Assembly: GCF_020379485.1 (NCBI RefSeq)
Contig: NW_026016864.1
Coordinates: forward strand, 18,512-82,511
DNA length: 64,000 bases
Direction: 5' to 3'
Source: Brassica napus
Lineage: Eukaryota; Streptophyta; Magnoliopsida; Brassicales; Brassicaceae
Numbering within the stretch: the first letter of the stretch is position 1; each line of letters begins with the position of its first letter. The notes under the pieces are model-generated. The model ran no database searches. It saw only the letters and a list, made by a program, of their open reading frames with translations, and was not told the DNA's origin. Positions 34,101 to 45,246 of the stretch are shown piece after piece. A program made the translations under genes and the position numbers.

Positions 34101-35483
34101 AGGGATTATCAATTCAATGGCACGAGCATGAGGATGTCCTAATCTAGCATGCCAAGTAATACTATCAATCTTCTCAGCAGTACTACTCAAGCAAATAGAA
34201 TCAAAGGGATTAGAGGTCTTAGCCAAGTCGAGGTGGTATAGCTGATTTTTGCTGTCTCCTCTGCCAATGACTCTCCCAGTCTTCAAATCTTGAAACTCAA
34301 CTTCATCAGGTCTGAATACTACTTGACAATCAAGATCAATGGTAGCTTTCTTCACAGATAATAGATTTGAAGTGAACTGAGGCATGTAGAAGGCAGCCGT
34401 GTCCTTCTCAAACAGTTTGAGCTTTCCCACTCCTTCTATTGGGATCATAGCACCATTAGCTATCCTAACACTCCCTGTTGCAGCCTTGATCTCACTTATA
34501 AGCCTCCTATCACTGATCATATGATGACTTGCTCCAGAATCAATCACCATGGGTTTAGAAGCTCCGGATTGTATAGCATGCTTCTTGCTTGCTGCTAAGG
34601 CTTGTACATGTTCCATGAACACTCTCCATTCCTTCCTGGTGATGCGATCATCAGCTCCACTCCCTTTCTCCTGCTCTCTTAACACCCCACTGTCTTCTAC
34701 TGATTCCCCCATGTAGGCTGAGTAAGAACACTCTCCCACAACTCTCTTTCTACCCTTTCCTATGTTGATAGAAGCTTTGGATAGCATTCTGCACCTTCTC
34801 TTCTTCCGGAAGCCCTCACTCCTACTCCCGGTTAGCCTCCATGAGCCCTCACTCCTACTCATGGTTAGCTTCTGGAAGCTCTCACTCCTACTCCCAGTTG
34901 GCTTCCATGAGCTCTCACTCCTACTCATGGTTAGCCTCTCATCATCTCTCATTATCTCATACGCCCTTCTTATAAGCCCACAAATCTCTTCCATTTCCGG
35001 AAGCTGTTCCCCTCTTAGAACCATCTCTACCAGCCACCCATATGATGACTCCATGCTCGCCAAGAGCTTCAAGACCGTCTCTTGCTCTTGTGTAGTATCC
35101 CCATCCACATGGGATCTCAACCCTTGTAGTTCAACCCACAAATGTTGTAGCTTCCTCACATGGTTATTGAACTCTTCTCTTCCTGGTTTACCTCCACTAA
35201 TCACCTTCTTGACTTCATACACTCTCCTAAGACTGATCTTGTTCTCATAAACATCTTCAATCTTCTCAAGCAGTGTACTTTCTTCAAGACTAAAGCAATT
35301 TCCACTTGTTTCTCTTGCTGTCTGATCTTTCTCAGCAGCTTTACCCTTCAAAGACTCTTCCTTCTCATGGTTTCTCCAAACTCCACACCTCTTCAGAGTC
35401 GTTTTCATTTGTGAGAACCACCCCCACTCATTCCCTCTCTCTTCCTTCTCTTCACGCCTTGCTGAACCACAAGCTAGACCCAT
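31188..35483 (-). CDS. E3 Gag-Pol polyprotein, 1431 aa, Gag without zinc knuckle
   Basis: Copia polyprotein for retrotransposon replication. Residues 1-180 resemble the C-terminal half of the E5 Gag (LRRVYEVKKVI, WVELQGLRS). The N-terminal part seen in E5 is missing or replaced by a charged EEKEERG stretch. No CCHC knuckle is present. In its place residues 184-227 hold two 22-residue Ser/Arg repeats (SRSE core). Protease DSG has D315. Integrase has WHARLGH and CEACILGKHC, with D500, D562, E598 at 35-residue spacing. RT YVDD is at 1110-1113. RNase H has CDADW, SSAEAEYRAM and LADVFTK. No stop or frameshift. Pol looks competent; whether this Gag can package RNA is uncertain. Confidence 0.9.
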   Translation of the reverse strand: MGLACGSARREEKEERGNEWGWFSQMKTTLKRCGVWRNHEKEESLKGKAAEKDQTARETSGNCFSLEESTLLEKIEDVYENKISLRRVYEVKKVISGGKPGREEFNNHVRKLQHLWVELQGLRSHVDGDTTQEQETVLKLLASMESSYGWLVEMVLRGEQLPEMEEICGLIRRAYEIMRDDERLTMSRSESSWKPTGSRSESFQKLTMSRSEGSWRLTGSRSEGFRKKRRCRMLSKASINIGKGRKRVVGECSYSAYMGESVEDSGVLREQEKGSGADDRITRKEWRVFMEHVQALAASKKHAIQSGASKPMVIDSGASHHMISDRRLISEIKAATGSVRIANGAMIPIEGVGKLKLFEKDTAAFYMPQFTSNLLSVKKATIDLDCQVVFRPDEVEFQDLKTGRVIGRGDSKNQLYHLDLAKTSNPFDSICLSSTAEKIDSITWHARLGHPHARAIELIIPNMSFNHLDCEACILGKHCRTVFPTSKTTYEHCFDLVHSDVWTAPCMSRDSHKYFVTFIDEKSKYTWLTLLPSKDKVLEAFMNFQAYVSNQYNATVKVLRSDNGGEYISNAFKSHLAKHGIVHQTSCPYTPQQNGVAERKNRHLMEVARSMMFHANVPKRFWGDAVQTACYLINRVPTKILKNLSPFEVLNKSKPFIDHLRVFGCVCYVMSPGEQRNKLEAKSTKAMFIGYSITQKGYKCYDPEARRVMVSREVKFIESKGYYEEKEWENLKDLSQAPSDRATTLRVLLEKLGIGLSQDQESGRRESSNPTSEAERTTPLDHERGNGTESHEQVQNQDSGQHNQEVTQEVESGAQSSGDGQRESTGSDESGTQSSEGDGSNESGAQSSEDGQEPQEEQVQELRRSTRVKRDASNWVNTRVYYNAQAVEHPSQAMCSFAEFPDEHTAFTVSLDESYIPRTYEEAMALKEWRDSVADESGAMIKNETWYESELPKGKKAVTSKWVFTIKFHPDGRIERRKSRLVARGFTQTYGEDYVETFAPVAKLHTIRIVLSLAVNLEWDLWQMDVKNAFLQGELEDEVYMHPPPGLEHLVKKGNVLRLRKAIYGLKQSPRAWYNKLSTTLNGRGFRKSELDHTLFTLTTSSGIVVLLVYVDDIIITGSDKEGIKATKEYLKASFEIKDLGEMKYFLGIEICRSKEGLFMSQRKYVIDLLKGADAYGGKTAKMPMEDGYKVPREGEIEDSKPFHDPKLYRKLVGKLIYLTITRPDVCFAVNQVSQHMQVPKEHHWRMVERILMYLNGTTGLGVWMGCNKSTEVVGYCDADWAGDRADRRSTTGYCTFIGGNLVTWKSKKQKVVSCSSAEAEYRAMLKLTNELVWIKGILKHLEIIQATPMTMHCDNQAAIHIASNSVFHERTKHIEVDCHKVRQMMILGVILPCYTRSEDQLADVFTKAARQKTMESIHIRLGLIDLSPKG

Positions 35484-35670
35484 CTTCTGACCTTGTCAAA
35501 CACCTAAAGGGACTCCCTTGAAGCTGACTCTCCAAAAGAAACACCAACAGACACAAACTTGACTTTTAAAGGATCTAGCTCTTGAAAAATCTCAAGAACT
35601 CTCAAGAACACTCAAGAACACTCAAGAACATTTAGAAAAACGAAATCACTCTCTCCTTTTAAAGGAACCT

Positions 35671-35683
35671 GGCTCTGATACCA
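35671..35683 (-). other. E3 primer binding site
   Basis: TGGTATCAGAGCC in element orientation, abutting the 5' LTR. The leader between it and the start codon (35484-35670) has three AAGAACACTC-type repeats at about 35592-35630. Confidence 0.9.
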
Positions 35684-36203
35684 TATTAGATTTGGTGATT
35701 TAAAGAGTGATTAAGTCTAATCTGAGAATTAAAGAGATTGGAGATTAAGAACAAGAGAGAGACTTAAGAGAGAGAGACTCAAAACTCCATTAATTAATCA
35801 AGATGAGGTTTACAACATACTTATATGAGAGAGACAATCAATTTCGAAATCAATCAGATAAGGTAGAGGTTCAGGGCATGTGTAGTCAAAGAGAGCCATC
35901 CAAAAGCAGCCAATGGGAGTCTTCACATGCTTGATCCCTTTGGCATCTTTTACTAGATGCTGTCTACTTTACAGCCTGTCTCCAGCCTCTCTAGATGTGA
36001 GGAAACCTTATCCAGACTGCTCTTCCCTTATCCATACAGCTCTTGGTCGTGGCTTATTCTCCAATGTGAGCCAAGGTAACTTTCCAAGCTTTACCTTAGT
36101 TACCACAGTAAAACCAAAGTTACTGTGGTAACTCCAAAGTTACTGTCTGTCTCAATCCTCTTCCTCTCTCAATATATCAACTCTTTATTCTCTCATCTCA
36201 ACA
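35684..36203 (-). repeat. E3 5' LTR
   Basis: 520 bp. TATA candidate CATATAAG (element orientation) at 35820-35827. Palindrome around 36103-36135. Confidence 0.95.
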
Positions 36204-38437
36204 TAAATCTCATAGGAGTTGGGATGAAGAAGTTATCCCACTTTCAAATCAGGTGATTCCAGTTTCCCAGTTTGGGAATAGGACAGCTTCTTCGTCAATC
36301 CAATCAAACCAGGATGAATCACTTCGTAAGAAGCTTGATTTGGATACATAAAATGGTGGGGAAACACCAGGAAGTTGAATAAATCTAATAGGAGTTGGGA
36401 TGAAGAAGTTATCCCACTTTCTAATCAGGTGATTCCAGTTTCCCAGTTTGGGAATATGACAGCTTCTTCGTCAATCCAATCAAACCAGGATGAATCACTT
36501 TGTAAGAAGCTTGATTTTGATACATAAAATGGTGGGGAAACACCAGGAAGTTGAATAAATCTCATAAGAGTTGGGATGAAGAAGTTATCCCACTTTCTAA
36601 TCAGGTGATTCCAGTTTCTCAGTTTGGGAATAGGACAGCTTCTTCGTCGTTCCAATCAAACCACGATGAATCACTTTGTAAGAAGCTTGATTTGGATACA
36701 TAAAATGGTGGGGAAACACCAGGAAGTTGAATAAATCTCATAGGAGTTGGGATGAAGAAGTTATCTAACTTTCTAATCATGTGATTCCAGTTTCCCAGTT
36801 TGGGAATAGGACAGCTTCTTCGTCGTTCCAATCAAACCAGGATGAATCACTTTGTAAGAAGCTTGATTTGGATACATAAAGGGTTGGAGAAACACCAGGA
36901 AGTTGAATAAATCTATTAGGAGTTGGAATGAAGAAGTTATCCCACTTTCTAATCAGGTGATTCCAGTTTCCCAGTTTGGGAATAGGACATGTTCTTCGTC
37001 GTTCCAATTAAACCAGGATGAATCACTTTGTAAGAAGCTTGATTTGGATACATAAAATGGTGGAGAAACACCAAGAAGTTGAATAAATCTAATAGGATTT
37101 GGGATGAAGAAGTTATCCCACTTTCTAATCAGGTGATTCCAGTTTCCCAGTTTGGGAATATGACAGCTTCTTCGTCGTTCCAATCAAACCAGGATGAATC
37201 ACTTTGTAAGAAGTTTGATTTGGATACATAAAGGGTTGGAGAAACACCAGGAAGTTGAATAAATCTAATAGAAGTTGGAATGAAGAAGTTATCCCACTTT
37301 CAAATCAGGTGATTCCAGTTTCCCAGTTTGGGAATAGGACAGGTTCTTCGTCGTTCCAATCAAACCAGGATGAATCACTTTGTAAGAAGCTTGATTTGGA
37401 TACATAAAATGATGGAGAAACACCAAGAAGTTGAATAAATCTCATACGAGTTGGGATGAAGAAGTTATCCCACTTTCTAATCAGGTGATTCTAGTTTCCC
37501 AGTTTGGGAATAGGACAGCTTCTTCGTCGTTCCAATCAAACCAGGATGAATCACTTTGTAAGAAGCTTGATTTGGATACATAAAGGGTTGGAGAAACACC
37601 AGGAAGTTGAATAAATCTAATAGGAGTTGGAATGAAGAAGTTATCCCACTTTCTAATCAGGTGATTCCAGTTTCTCAGTTTGGGAATAGAACAGCTTCTT
37701 CGTCGTTCCAATCAAACCAGGATGAATCACTTTGTAAGAAGCTTGATTTGGATACATAAAGTGTTGTAGAAACACCAGGAAGTTGAATAAATCTCATAGG
37801 AGTTGGGATGAAGAAGTTATCCCACTTTCAAATCAGGTGATTCCAGTTTCCCAGTTTGGGAATAGGACAGCTTCTTCGTCAATCCAATCAAACCAGGATG
37901 AATCTCTTTGTAAGAAGGTTGATTTTGATACATAAAATGGTGGGGAAACACCAGGAAGTTGAATAAATCTCATAGGAGTTGGGATGAAGAAGTTATCCCA
38001 CTTTCAAATCAGGTGATTCCAGTTTCCCAGTTTGGGAATAGGACAGGTTCTTCGTCGTTCAATCAAACCAGGATGAATCACTTTGTAAGAAGCTTGATTT
38101 GGATACATAAAATGGTGGAGAAACACCAAGAAGTTGAATAAATCTCATACGAGTTGGGATGAAGAAGTTATCCCACTTTCTAATCAGGTGATTCCAGTTT
38201 CCCAGTTTGGGAATAGGACAGCTTCTTCGTCGTTCCAATCAAACCAGGATGAATCACTTTGTAAGAAGCTTGATTTGGATACATAAAGGGTTGGAGAAAC
38301 ACCAGGAAGTTGAATAAATCTAATAGGAGTTGGAATGAAGAAGTTATCCCACTTTCTAATCAGGTGATTCCAGTTTCTCAGTTTGGGAATAGAACAGCTT
38401 CTTCGTCGTTCCAATCAAACCAGAATGAATCACTTTG
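36204..38437 (+). repeat. CentBr-type satellite, block D
   Basis: About 12.7 monomers of the block B subtypes, including one ATCATGTG marker monomer near 36,778. The right edge is the LINE duplication GAATGAATCACTTTG (38423-38437). Confidence 0.94.
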
Positions 38438-38478
38438 TTTTTTTGATCAAACTAATTCATTAATAAAGATAAAGATAG

Positions 38479-39186
38479 TTACTCTCCCAAGGGAGGGATT
38501 ACAACAGAACTTAAAGCAGATTTAGCTAGTGAGTCTGCGACAACATTCTGTAAACGAGGAATATGAAAGTACGAGATAGAAACAAACCTACGACTCAGAA
38601 CTCTAATATCGAACAATACACTATGAAGTAGCACTGTCGAGGAAGAGGAGTTGAGAAGGTTGACGAGAGACTTCGAATCAGATAGCACGACCACCTGAAA
38701 GAAGTCATGATTGACTGCATCCAACAATGCAGCCTTTACCGCTAGTGCTTCTGCCACAATAGGCGCAGCCACATGAAGACGGTTACCAGAGTGGTGTCTA
38801 ACTTCGACACCCGCAAGATCAGTAAAAACCCATCCCTGTCCACTGTTCCTCGAGGCAGGGTCCCAAGCTCCATCCGCAAAGCACCTGAGGCCAGTTGGGA
38901 GAGTGGGAGGGGGAGGAGATCGTGTGTTGGTAAGTCGGCCAAATTTCTCGGCTTGAGAAGCCTCTTCCCAACAGCGAACGTCCTTCAAGACTCTAAGGAG
39001 CAGTTCCGATTCCGTAAGAGACTTATCTTCAAAGAGTAGTCTGTTATGGTTCTTCCAAAGGTGCCAGTAGAATGTAGGGTATATAGGTGAGAGTCCCAGT
39101 CCCGTAGGTGGTAGGTTGATCATTTTAGTGTTCCTGATCAGGAGCTCTCTCATTGTAGAGACAGACCCTGCAACTGGTTTAAACAT
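38479..39186 (-). pseudogene. LINE ORF2 C-terminal RNase H domain
   Basis: Plant L1-type RNase H (RVT_3 type) that removes RNA from the cDNA hybrid. Counting from the Met at 39186, the catalytic acids are D105 (FADGAWD), E146 (EALAVKAAL), D170 (LSDSKSLV) and D218 (VADSLAKSA). All four are present. It is one continuous reading with the upstream zf-RVT segment; only the homopolymer frameshift separates it from RT. The stop at 38479 is followed by a short 3' UTR with AATAAAG and the A tail. Confidence 0.88.
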
Positions 39187-41048
39187 TGCAGGGACAAGAT
39201 CCCAGACTCGGGCAGCAAAAGGACAGGAGAAGAATAAATGAAGAGGAGTTTCTATCTCTCCACACCTCTTGCATTTAGCTTCAGCTTGAAGGCCTCTAAC
39301 ACGCAGAGTATGTCCTACGGGTAAGGCTCCATTTGTTGCTCTCCATAGTAGCGTTTGTATCTTGGGAGGAGTGTTTAAGTTCCAGATACATTTTTTTCCA
39401 AGGGAATTCAGGGTTCAAGGCGGGAAGATGGGCCTTTCGAGCCATTGCGTAGCCGGACTTTGACGTATAGGAGCCAGAGGCCTCCGGTAGCCAGATTAAC
39501 TCATCCTGTTTATTGTAGTCACTGGGAATGAGTTGAAGAATACATTCCTCATAAAGAGGCACGTGCCGCCTGATAGCCTGGAGGTTCCATTCCATCGTTT
39601 CGCAGTTAATGAGGTCGGACACAAGAAGGTCTTGGCTTGCAGCAGAGGGTGGAGGGCCGATGGGGGTTAGAGGATCGGAAGAAGAGAGCCATGGCTCAGA
39701 CCAAACCTTAATCTGAGATCCAGTTCCCACACTCCATCCAAGGCCCAGATGGAGTAAATCCCGGCCCCAAATAATGCCCCTCCATCCATGAGAGGCCGAT
39801 GATGGGCAAGCACAGTCCCGCAGGGACTCCGAGTGGCAATACTTGCCTAGGAGAGTCTGAGCCAGCAATGAAGTAGGTTCTCGGATCAACCGCCAAGCAA
39901 TCTTTGCCAACAGAGACTGGTTATAACACTCGATGTCCCGAAATCCAAGACCTCCCAAGTTCTTAGGCAGAGTGAGTTTGGACCAGGCCACCCAACACAT
40001 CTTTCTAATATTTGGTTTTGAATCCCACCAGAACCTAGTAAGTGAGGATTGGATTTGTTTACACAGTGAGGCTGGTAGCATGAAACAGGACATAGCGTAG
40101 GCTGGAATGGCGGTGAGGACAGCCTTGAGCAACACTTGTTTCCCCGCACCCGAAAGAAACCTTGTAGACCAGCTCAGAATTTTTTGCCTGATACGGTCGA
40201 TGATGCTGTTAAAGATGTCCCGCTTACGTCTCGCAAAATGTTCCGGAAGGCCAAGATACTTCCCAATACCACCTTCTTTGTCAATGGACAGATAGAGCTT
40301 CACTCTAATTTTTGCAGGCAGCGCAGTTTTGGAGGAGAAAGTAATGGTTGATTTGGCCGGGTTGATACATTGACCGGAAGCTCTCTCATATTTAGCCAGC
40401 AAGGATCGAAGATTGGAGCAGCTTTCCTGGTCTGATCGAGTGAAGAACATGGTGTCATCGGCAAAGAGCAGGTGATTGACGGGAGGGCAGTTGCGAGCAA
40501 CTTTGATACCCGGAAGAGCTCCCGACTCTTGAGCTTGTGTACACAATCCCGATAAGACCTCCGTACATAGGATGAAAAGGTACGGGGATAGGGGGTCACC
40601 TTGCCTGATCCCCCGTGACGGTTTAACTTTACCCTGTGGAGCTCCATTCACAAGAAAAGAGTAGGAGACAGAGGTCACACAGACCATGATCCAAGAGATC
40701 CATCGCTCGTGGAAACCCAGCCGTCGCAGTACTGCTTCCAAGAAGGCCCACTCAATCCTATCATACGCCTTACTCATATCCGTTTTGATAGCCATGGAAC
40801 AACGGACTTTGGCCTTAGAGGTGCGGAGATAGTGAAGAATCTCGTGGGTAATGAGAACATTGTCTCCAATAGCCCGTTTAGGAACGAAGGCAGACTGGTG
40901 CGGTGAGATGATCCGAGATAACAGTGGTTGGAGGCGTCTCGTAAGGATCTTCGCAATGATCTTATAGTGGGTAGAGCAGAGAGCTATGGGGCGGAAATCC
41001 GAGACCTTCCTCGGACTTGAAATCTTTGCGATCAAGCGGACATGGGTT
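39187..41048 (-). pseudogene. LINE ORF2 fragment: reverse transcriptase and zf-RVT region
   Basis: Non-LTR RT that would copy LINE RNA at nicked DNA. Reading from 41048: KVSDFRPIAL, then DMSKAYDRIEW, GIRQGDPLSPYLF and the catalytic FADDTMFF, i.e. all core RT blocks after truncation. The thumb region and a zinc-type stretch (CKRCGEIETPLHLFFSC) follow. The frame breaks once, at a run of seven T (39391-39397; A on the coding strand), where one base too many shifts out of the zf-RVT frame. Beyond it the frame is open into the RNase H part. About 18 codons at the apparent N-terminus (41049-41104) are satellite, not LINE. Not functional without endonuclease and 5' end. Confidence 0.9.
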
Positions 41049-44000
41049 GAATGAATCACTTTGTAAGAAGCTTGATTTGGGTACATAAAGTGTTGGAGAA
41101 ACACCAGGAAGTTGAATAAATCTCATAGGAGTTGGGATGAAGAAGTTATCCCACTTTCAAATCAGGTGATTCCAGTTTCCCAGTTTTGGAATAGGACAGC
41201 TTCTTCGTCAATCCAATCAAACCAGGATGAATCACTTTGTAAAAAGCTTGATTTTGATACATAAAATGGTGGGGAAACACCAGGAAGTTGAATAAATCTC
41301 ATAGGAGTTGGGATGAAGAAGTTATCCCACTTTCAAATCAGGTGATTCCAGTTTCCCAGTTTGGGAATAGGGCAGGTTCTTCGTCGTTCCAATCAAACCA
41401 GGATGAATCACTTTGTAAGAAGCTTGATTTTGATACATAAAATGGTGGAGAAACACCAGGAAGTTGAATAAATCTCATAGGGGTTGGGATGAAGAAGTTA
41501 TCCCACTTTCTAATCAGGTGATTCCACTTTCTCAGTTTGGGAATAGAACAGCTTCTTCGTCGTTCCAATCAAACCAGGATGAATCACTTTGTAAGAAGCT
41601 TGATTTGGATACATAAAGTGTTGGAGAAACACCAGGAAGTTGAATAAATCTCATAGGAGTTGGGATGAAGAAGTTATCCCACTTTCAAATCAAGTGATTC
41701 CAGTTTCCCAGTTTGGGAATAGGACAGGTTCTTCGTCGTTCCAATCAAACCAGGATGAATCACTTTGTAAGAAGCTTGATTTGGATACATAAAATGGTGG
41801 AGAAACACCAAGAAGTTGAATAAATCTCATACGAGTTGGGATGAAGAAGTTATCCCACTTTCTAATCAGGTGATTCCAGTTTCCCAGTTTGGGAATAGGA
41901 CAGCTTCTTCGTCGTTCCAATCAAACCAGGATGAATCACTTTGTAAGAAGCTTGATTTGGATACATAAAGGGTTGGAGAAACACCAGGAAGTTGAATAAA
42001 TCTAATAGGAGTTGGAATGAAGAAGTTATCCCACTTTCTAATCAGGTGATTCCAGTTTCTCAGTTTGGGAATAGAACAGCTTCTTCGTCGTTCCAATCAA
42101 ACCAGAATGAATCACTTTGTAAGAAGCTTGATTTGGGTACATAAAGTATTGGAGAAACACCAGGAAGTTGAATAAATCTCATAGGAGTTGGGATGAAGAA
42201 GTTATCCCACTTTCAAATCAGGTGATTCCAGTTTCCCAGTTTGGGTATAGGACAGCTTCTTCGTCAATCCAATCAAACCAGGATGAATCACTTTGTAAGA
42301 AGCTTGATTTGGATACATAAAGTGTTGTAGAAACACCAGGAAGTTGAATAAATCTCATAGGAGTTGGGATGAAGAAGTTCTCCCACTTTCAAATCAGGTG
42401 ATTCCAGTTTCCCAGTTTGGGAATAGGACAGCTTCTTCGTCAATTCAATCAAACCAGGATGAATCACTTCGTAAGAAGCTTGATTTGGATACATAAAATG
42501 GTGGGGGAACACCAGGAAGTTGAATAAATCTAATAGGAGTTGGGATGAAGAAGTTATCCCACTTTCTAATCAGGTGATTCCAGTTTCCCAGTTTGGGAAT
42601 ATGACAGCTTCTTCGTCGTTCCAATCAAACCAGGATGAATCACTTTGTAAGAAGCTTGATTTGGATACATAAAGGGTTGGAGAAACACCAGGAAGTTGAA
42701 TAAATCTAATAGGAGTTGGAATGAAGAAGTTATCCCACTTTCTAATCAGGTGATTCCAGTTTCTCAGTTTGGGAATAGAACAGCTTCTTCGTCGTTCCAA
42801 TCAAACCAGAATGAATCACTTTGTAAGAAGCTTGATTTGGGTACATAAAGTGTTGGAGAAACACCAGGAAGTTGAATAAATCTCATAGGAGTTGGGATGA
42901 AGAAGTTATCCCACTTTCAAATCAGGTGATTCCAGTTTCCCAGTTTGGGAATAGGACAGCTTCTTCGTCAATCCAATCAAACCAGGATGAATCACTTTGT
43001 AAAAAGCTTGATTTTGATACATAAAATGGTGGGGAAACACCAGGAAGTTGAATAAATCTCATAGGAGTTGGGATGAAGAAGTTATCCCACTTTCAAATCA
43101 GGTGATTCCAGTTTCCCAGTTTGGGAATAGGGCAGGTTCTTCGTCGTTCCAATCAAACCAGGATGAATCACTTTGTAAGAAGATTGATTTTGATACATAA
43201 AATGGTGGAGAAACACCAGGAAGTTGAATAAATCTCATAGGGGTTGGGATGAAGAAGTTATCCCACTTTCTAATAAGGTGATTCCACTTTCTCAGTTTGG
43301 GAATAGAACAGCTTCTTCGTCGTTCCAATCAAACCAGGATGAATCACTTTGTAAGAAGCTTGATTTGGATACATAAAGTGTTGGAGAAACACCAGGAAGT
43401 TGAATAAATCTAATAGGAGTTGGAATGAAGAAGTTATCCCACTTTCTAATCAGGTGATTCCAGTTTCTCAGTTTGGGAATAGAACAGCTTCTTCGTCGTT
43501 CCAATCAAACCAGAATGAATCACTTTGTAAGAAGCTTGATTTGGGTACATAAAGTGTTGGAGAAACACCAGGAAGTTGAATAAATCTCATAGGAGTTGGG
43601 ATGAAGAAGTTATCCCACTTTCAAATCAGGTGATTCCAGTTTCCCAGTTTGGGAATAGGACAGCTTCTTCGTCAATCCAATCAAACCAGGATGAATCACT
43701 TTGTAAAAAGCTTGATTTTGATACATAAAATGGTGGGGAAACACCAGGAAGTTGAATAAATCTCATAGGAGTTGGGATGAAGAAGTTATCCCACTTTCAA
43801 ATCAGGTGATTCCAGTTTCCCAGTTTGGGAATAGGGCAGGTTCTTCGTCGTTCCAATCAAACCAGGATGAATCACTTTGTAAGAAGATTGATTTTGATAC
43901 ATAAAATGGTGGAGAAACACCAGGAAGTTGAATAAATCTCATAGGGGTTGGGATGAAGAAGTTATCCCACTTTCTAATCAGGTGATTCCACTTTCTCAGT

Positions 44001-44641
44001 TTGGGAATAGAACAGCTTCTTCGTCGTTCCAATCAAACCAGGATGAATCACTTTGTAAGAAGCTTGATTTGGATACATAAAGTGTTGGAGAAACACCAGG
44101 AAGTTGAATAAATCTCATAGGAGTTGGGATGAAGAAGTTATCCCACTTTCAAATCAGGTGATTCCAGTTTCCCAGTTTGGGAATAGGACAGGTTCTTCGT
44201 CGTTCCAATCAAACCAGGATGAATCACTTTGTAAGAAGCTTGATTTGGATACATAAAATGATGGAGAAACACCAAGAAGTTGAATAAATCTCATACGAGT
44301 TGGGATGAAGAAGTTATCCCACTTTCTAATCAGGTGATTCTAGTTTCCCAGTTTGGGAATAGGACAGCTTCTTCGTCGTTCCAATCAAACCAGGATGAAT
44401 CACTTTGTAAGATGCTTGATTTGGATACATAAAGGGTTGGAGAAACACCAGGAAGTTGAATAAATCTAATAGGAGTTGGAATGAAGAAGTTATCCCACTT
44501 TCTAATCAGGTGATTCCAGTTTCTCAGTTTGGGAATAGAATAGCTTCTTCGTCGTTCCAATCAAACCAGGATGAATCACTTTGTAAGAAGCTTGATTTGG
44601 ATACATAAAGTGTTGGAGAAACACCAGGAAGTTGAATAAAT
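41049..44641 (+). repeat. CentBr-type satellite, block E, with tetramer repeat
   Basis: About 20 monomers. Markers TTTGTAAAAAGC, AGGGCAGGTTC with AAGATTGATTTT, and CCACTTTCTC recur exactly 704 bp apart (four monomers): for example about 42,999 and 43,703. A related run begins near 41,240. The right edge is TAAAT (44637-44641) of E5. Confidence 0.94.
42680..44087 (+). repeat. 704-bp tetramer higher-order unit, two copies
   Basis: About 42680-43383 and 43384-44087 match monomer by monomer with few differences, such as TAATAAGG against TAATCAGG near 43,273. The boundaries are approximate. Confidence 0.75.
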
Positions 44642-45246
44642 TATGAACTTTAGAGAATCTGAGTTTGATATAAGAAAAGAAAGGGATTAGAGAAGTTTAG
44701 AGGTGATTTAGAACGAGTTTAGCTAAGAGTTTAGTGTGGAATCATGATTGAGAGTCTTTGAGTCTAAGAGAGTGTTTTTGTGTCAAGAACTGTATGATTA
44801 TCATTAATGAAGAGATTACAAATATATAGGAGAGGATACAAGGGTTTTCCTCAAAGGTAAAGTAAGCAAAGCATGTGGAGTCAAGGATAAGATAGGCGCC
44901 TAATTCAAACTAAGCCAATGGGAGACTCCACATGTGTGGGATGAATGGATAAGGTTGCTTTCCCTTTCCAGCTGCATACAGCCTGTCAAGCCGCGGCCTT
45001 ATCCTTCCCTCAACGGTCTGATCAAGTGCTGGTAACTCTTCATAGTTACCATCACCCTTTTCACAAGTAACCATCCTGAATAGTGAAGAGTGTTACCCAA
45101 GACTTGTACGGCCACTCCTCATGTACGGAGTGTACGGATTGTACGGACTCAGCCTCCTCAATCCCTTTCTTCCTAATGCTTCACTACTTCATGCCCTTTC
45201 CTCCCATTCATTACTCATCACTCCATTTCATGATCTCATCTCAACA
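44642..45246 (-). repeat. E5 3' LTR
   Basis: 605 bp. Four GTACGG hexamers lie at 45106, 45123, 45132 and 45141 (CCGTAC in element orientation). TATA candidate at 44823-44828. Confidence 0.96.

Larger units (their letters stand above)
30519..36203 (-). mobile_element. E3: young Ty1/copia retrotransposon, minus strand
   Basis: 5685 bp with TAAAT duplications at 30514-30518 and 36204-36208. LTRs are both 520 bp and differ at only two positions by eye (AGCTGTG/AGATGTG and AAACTTTA/AAACCTTA). PBS, an open 1431-residue polyprotein, HP1, HP2 and PPT are present. LTR ends are TG...TA in element orientation. The insertion point, monomer positions 50-54, is identical to that of E5. Confidence 0.96.
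38438..41048 (-). mobile_element. 5'-truncated L1-type LINE retrotransposon
   Basis: 2611 bp bounded by a 15-bp duplication GAATGAATCACTTTG (38423-38437 and 41049-41063). On the minus strand it ends in a short A run (seven T at 38438-38444), as expected for target-primed reverse transcription. Only the 3' part of ORF2 is present: RT, zf-RVT-like region and RNase H. ORF1, the endonuclease and the RT N-terminus are lost by 5' truncation at 41048. Confidence 0.93.

Noticed and set aside
34762..35250. 162-codon plus-strand frame opposite E3 gag
   Set aside because: Shadow of the Gag coding strand; the Ser/Leu-rich repeats mirror the SRSE repeats on the real strand.
41049..41104. N-terminal 18 codons of the LINE RT frame
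   Set aside because: They lie outside the TSD border and are satellite read in frame, not LINE protein.
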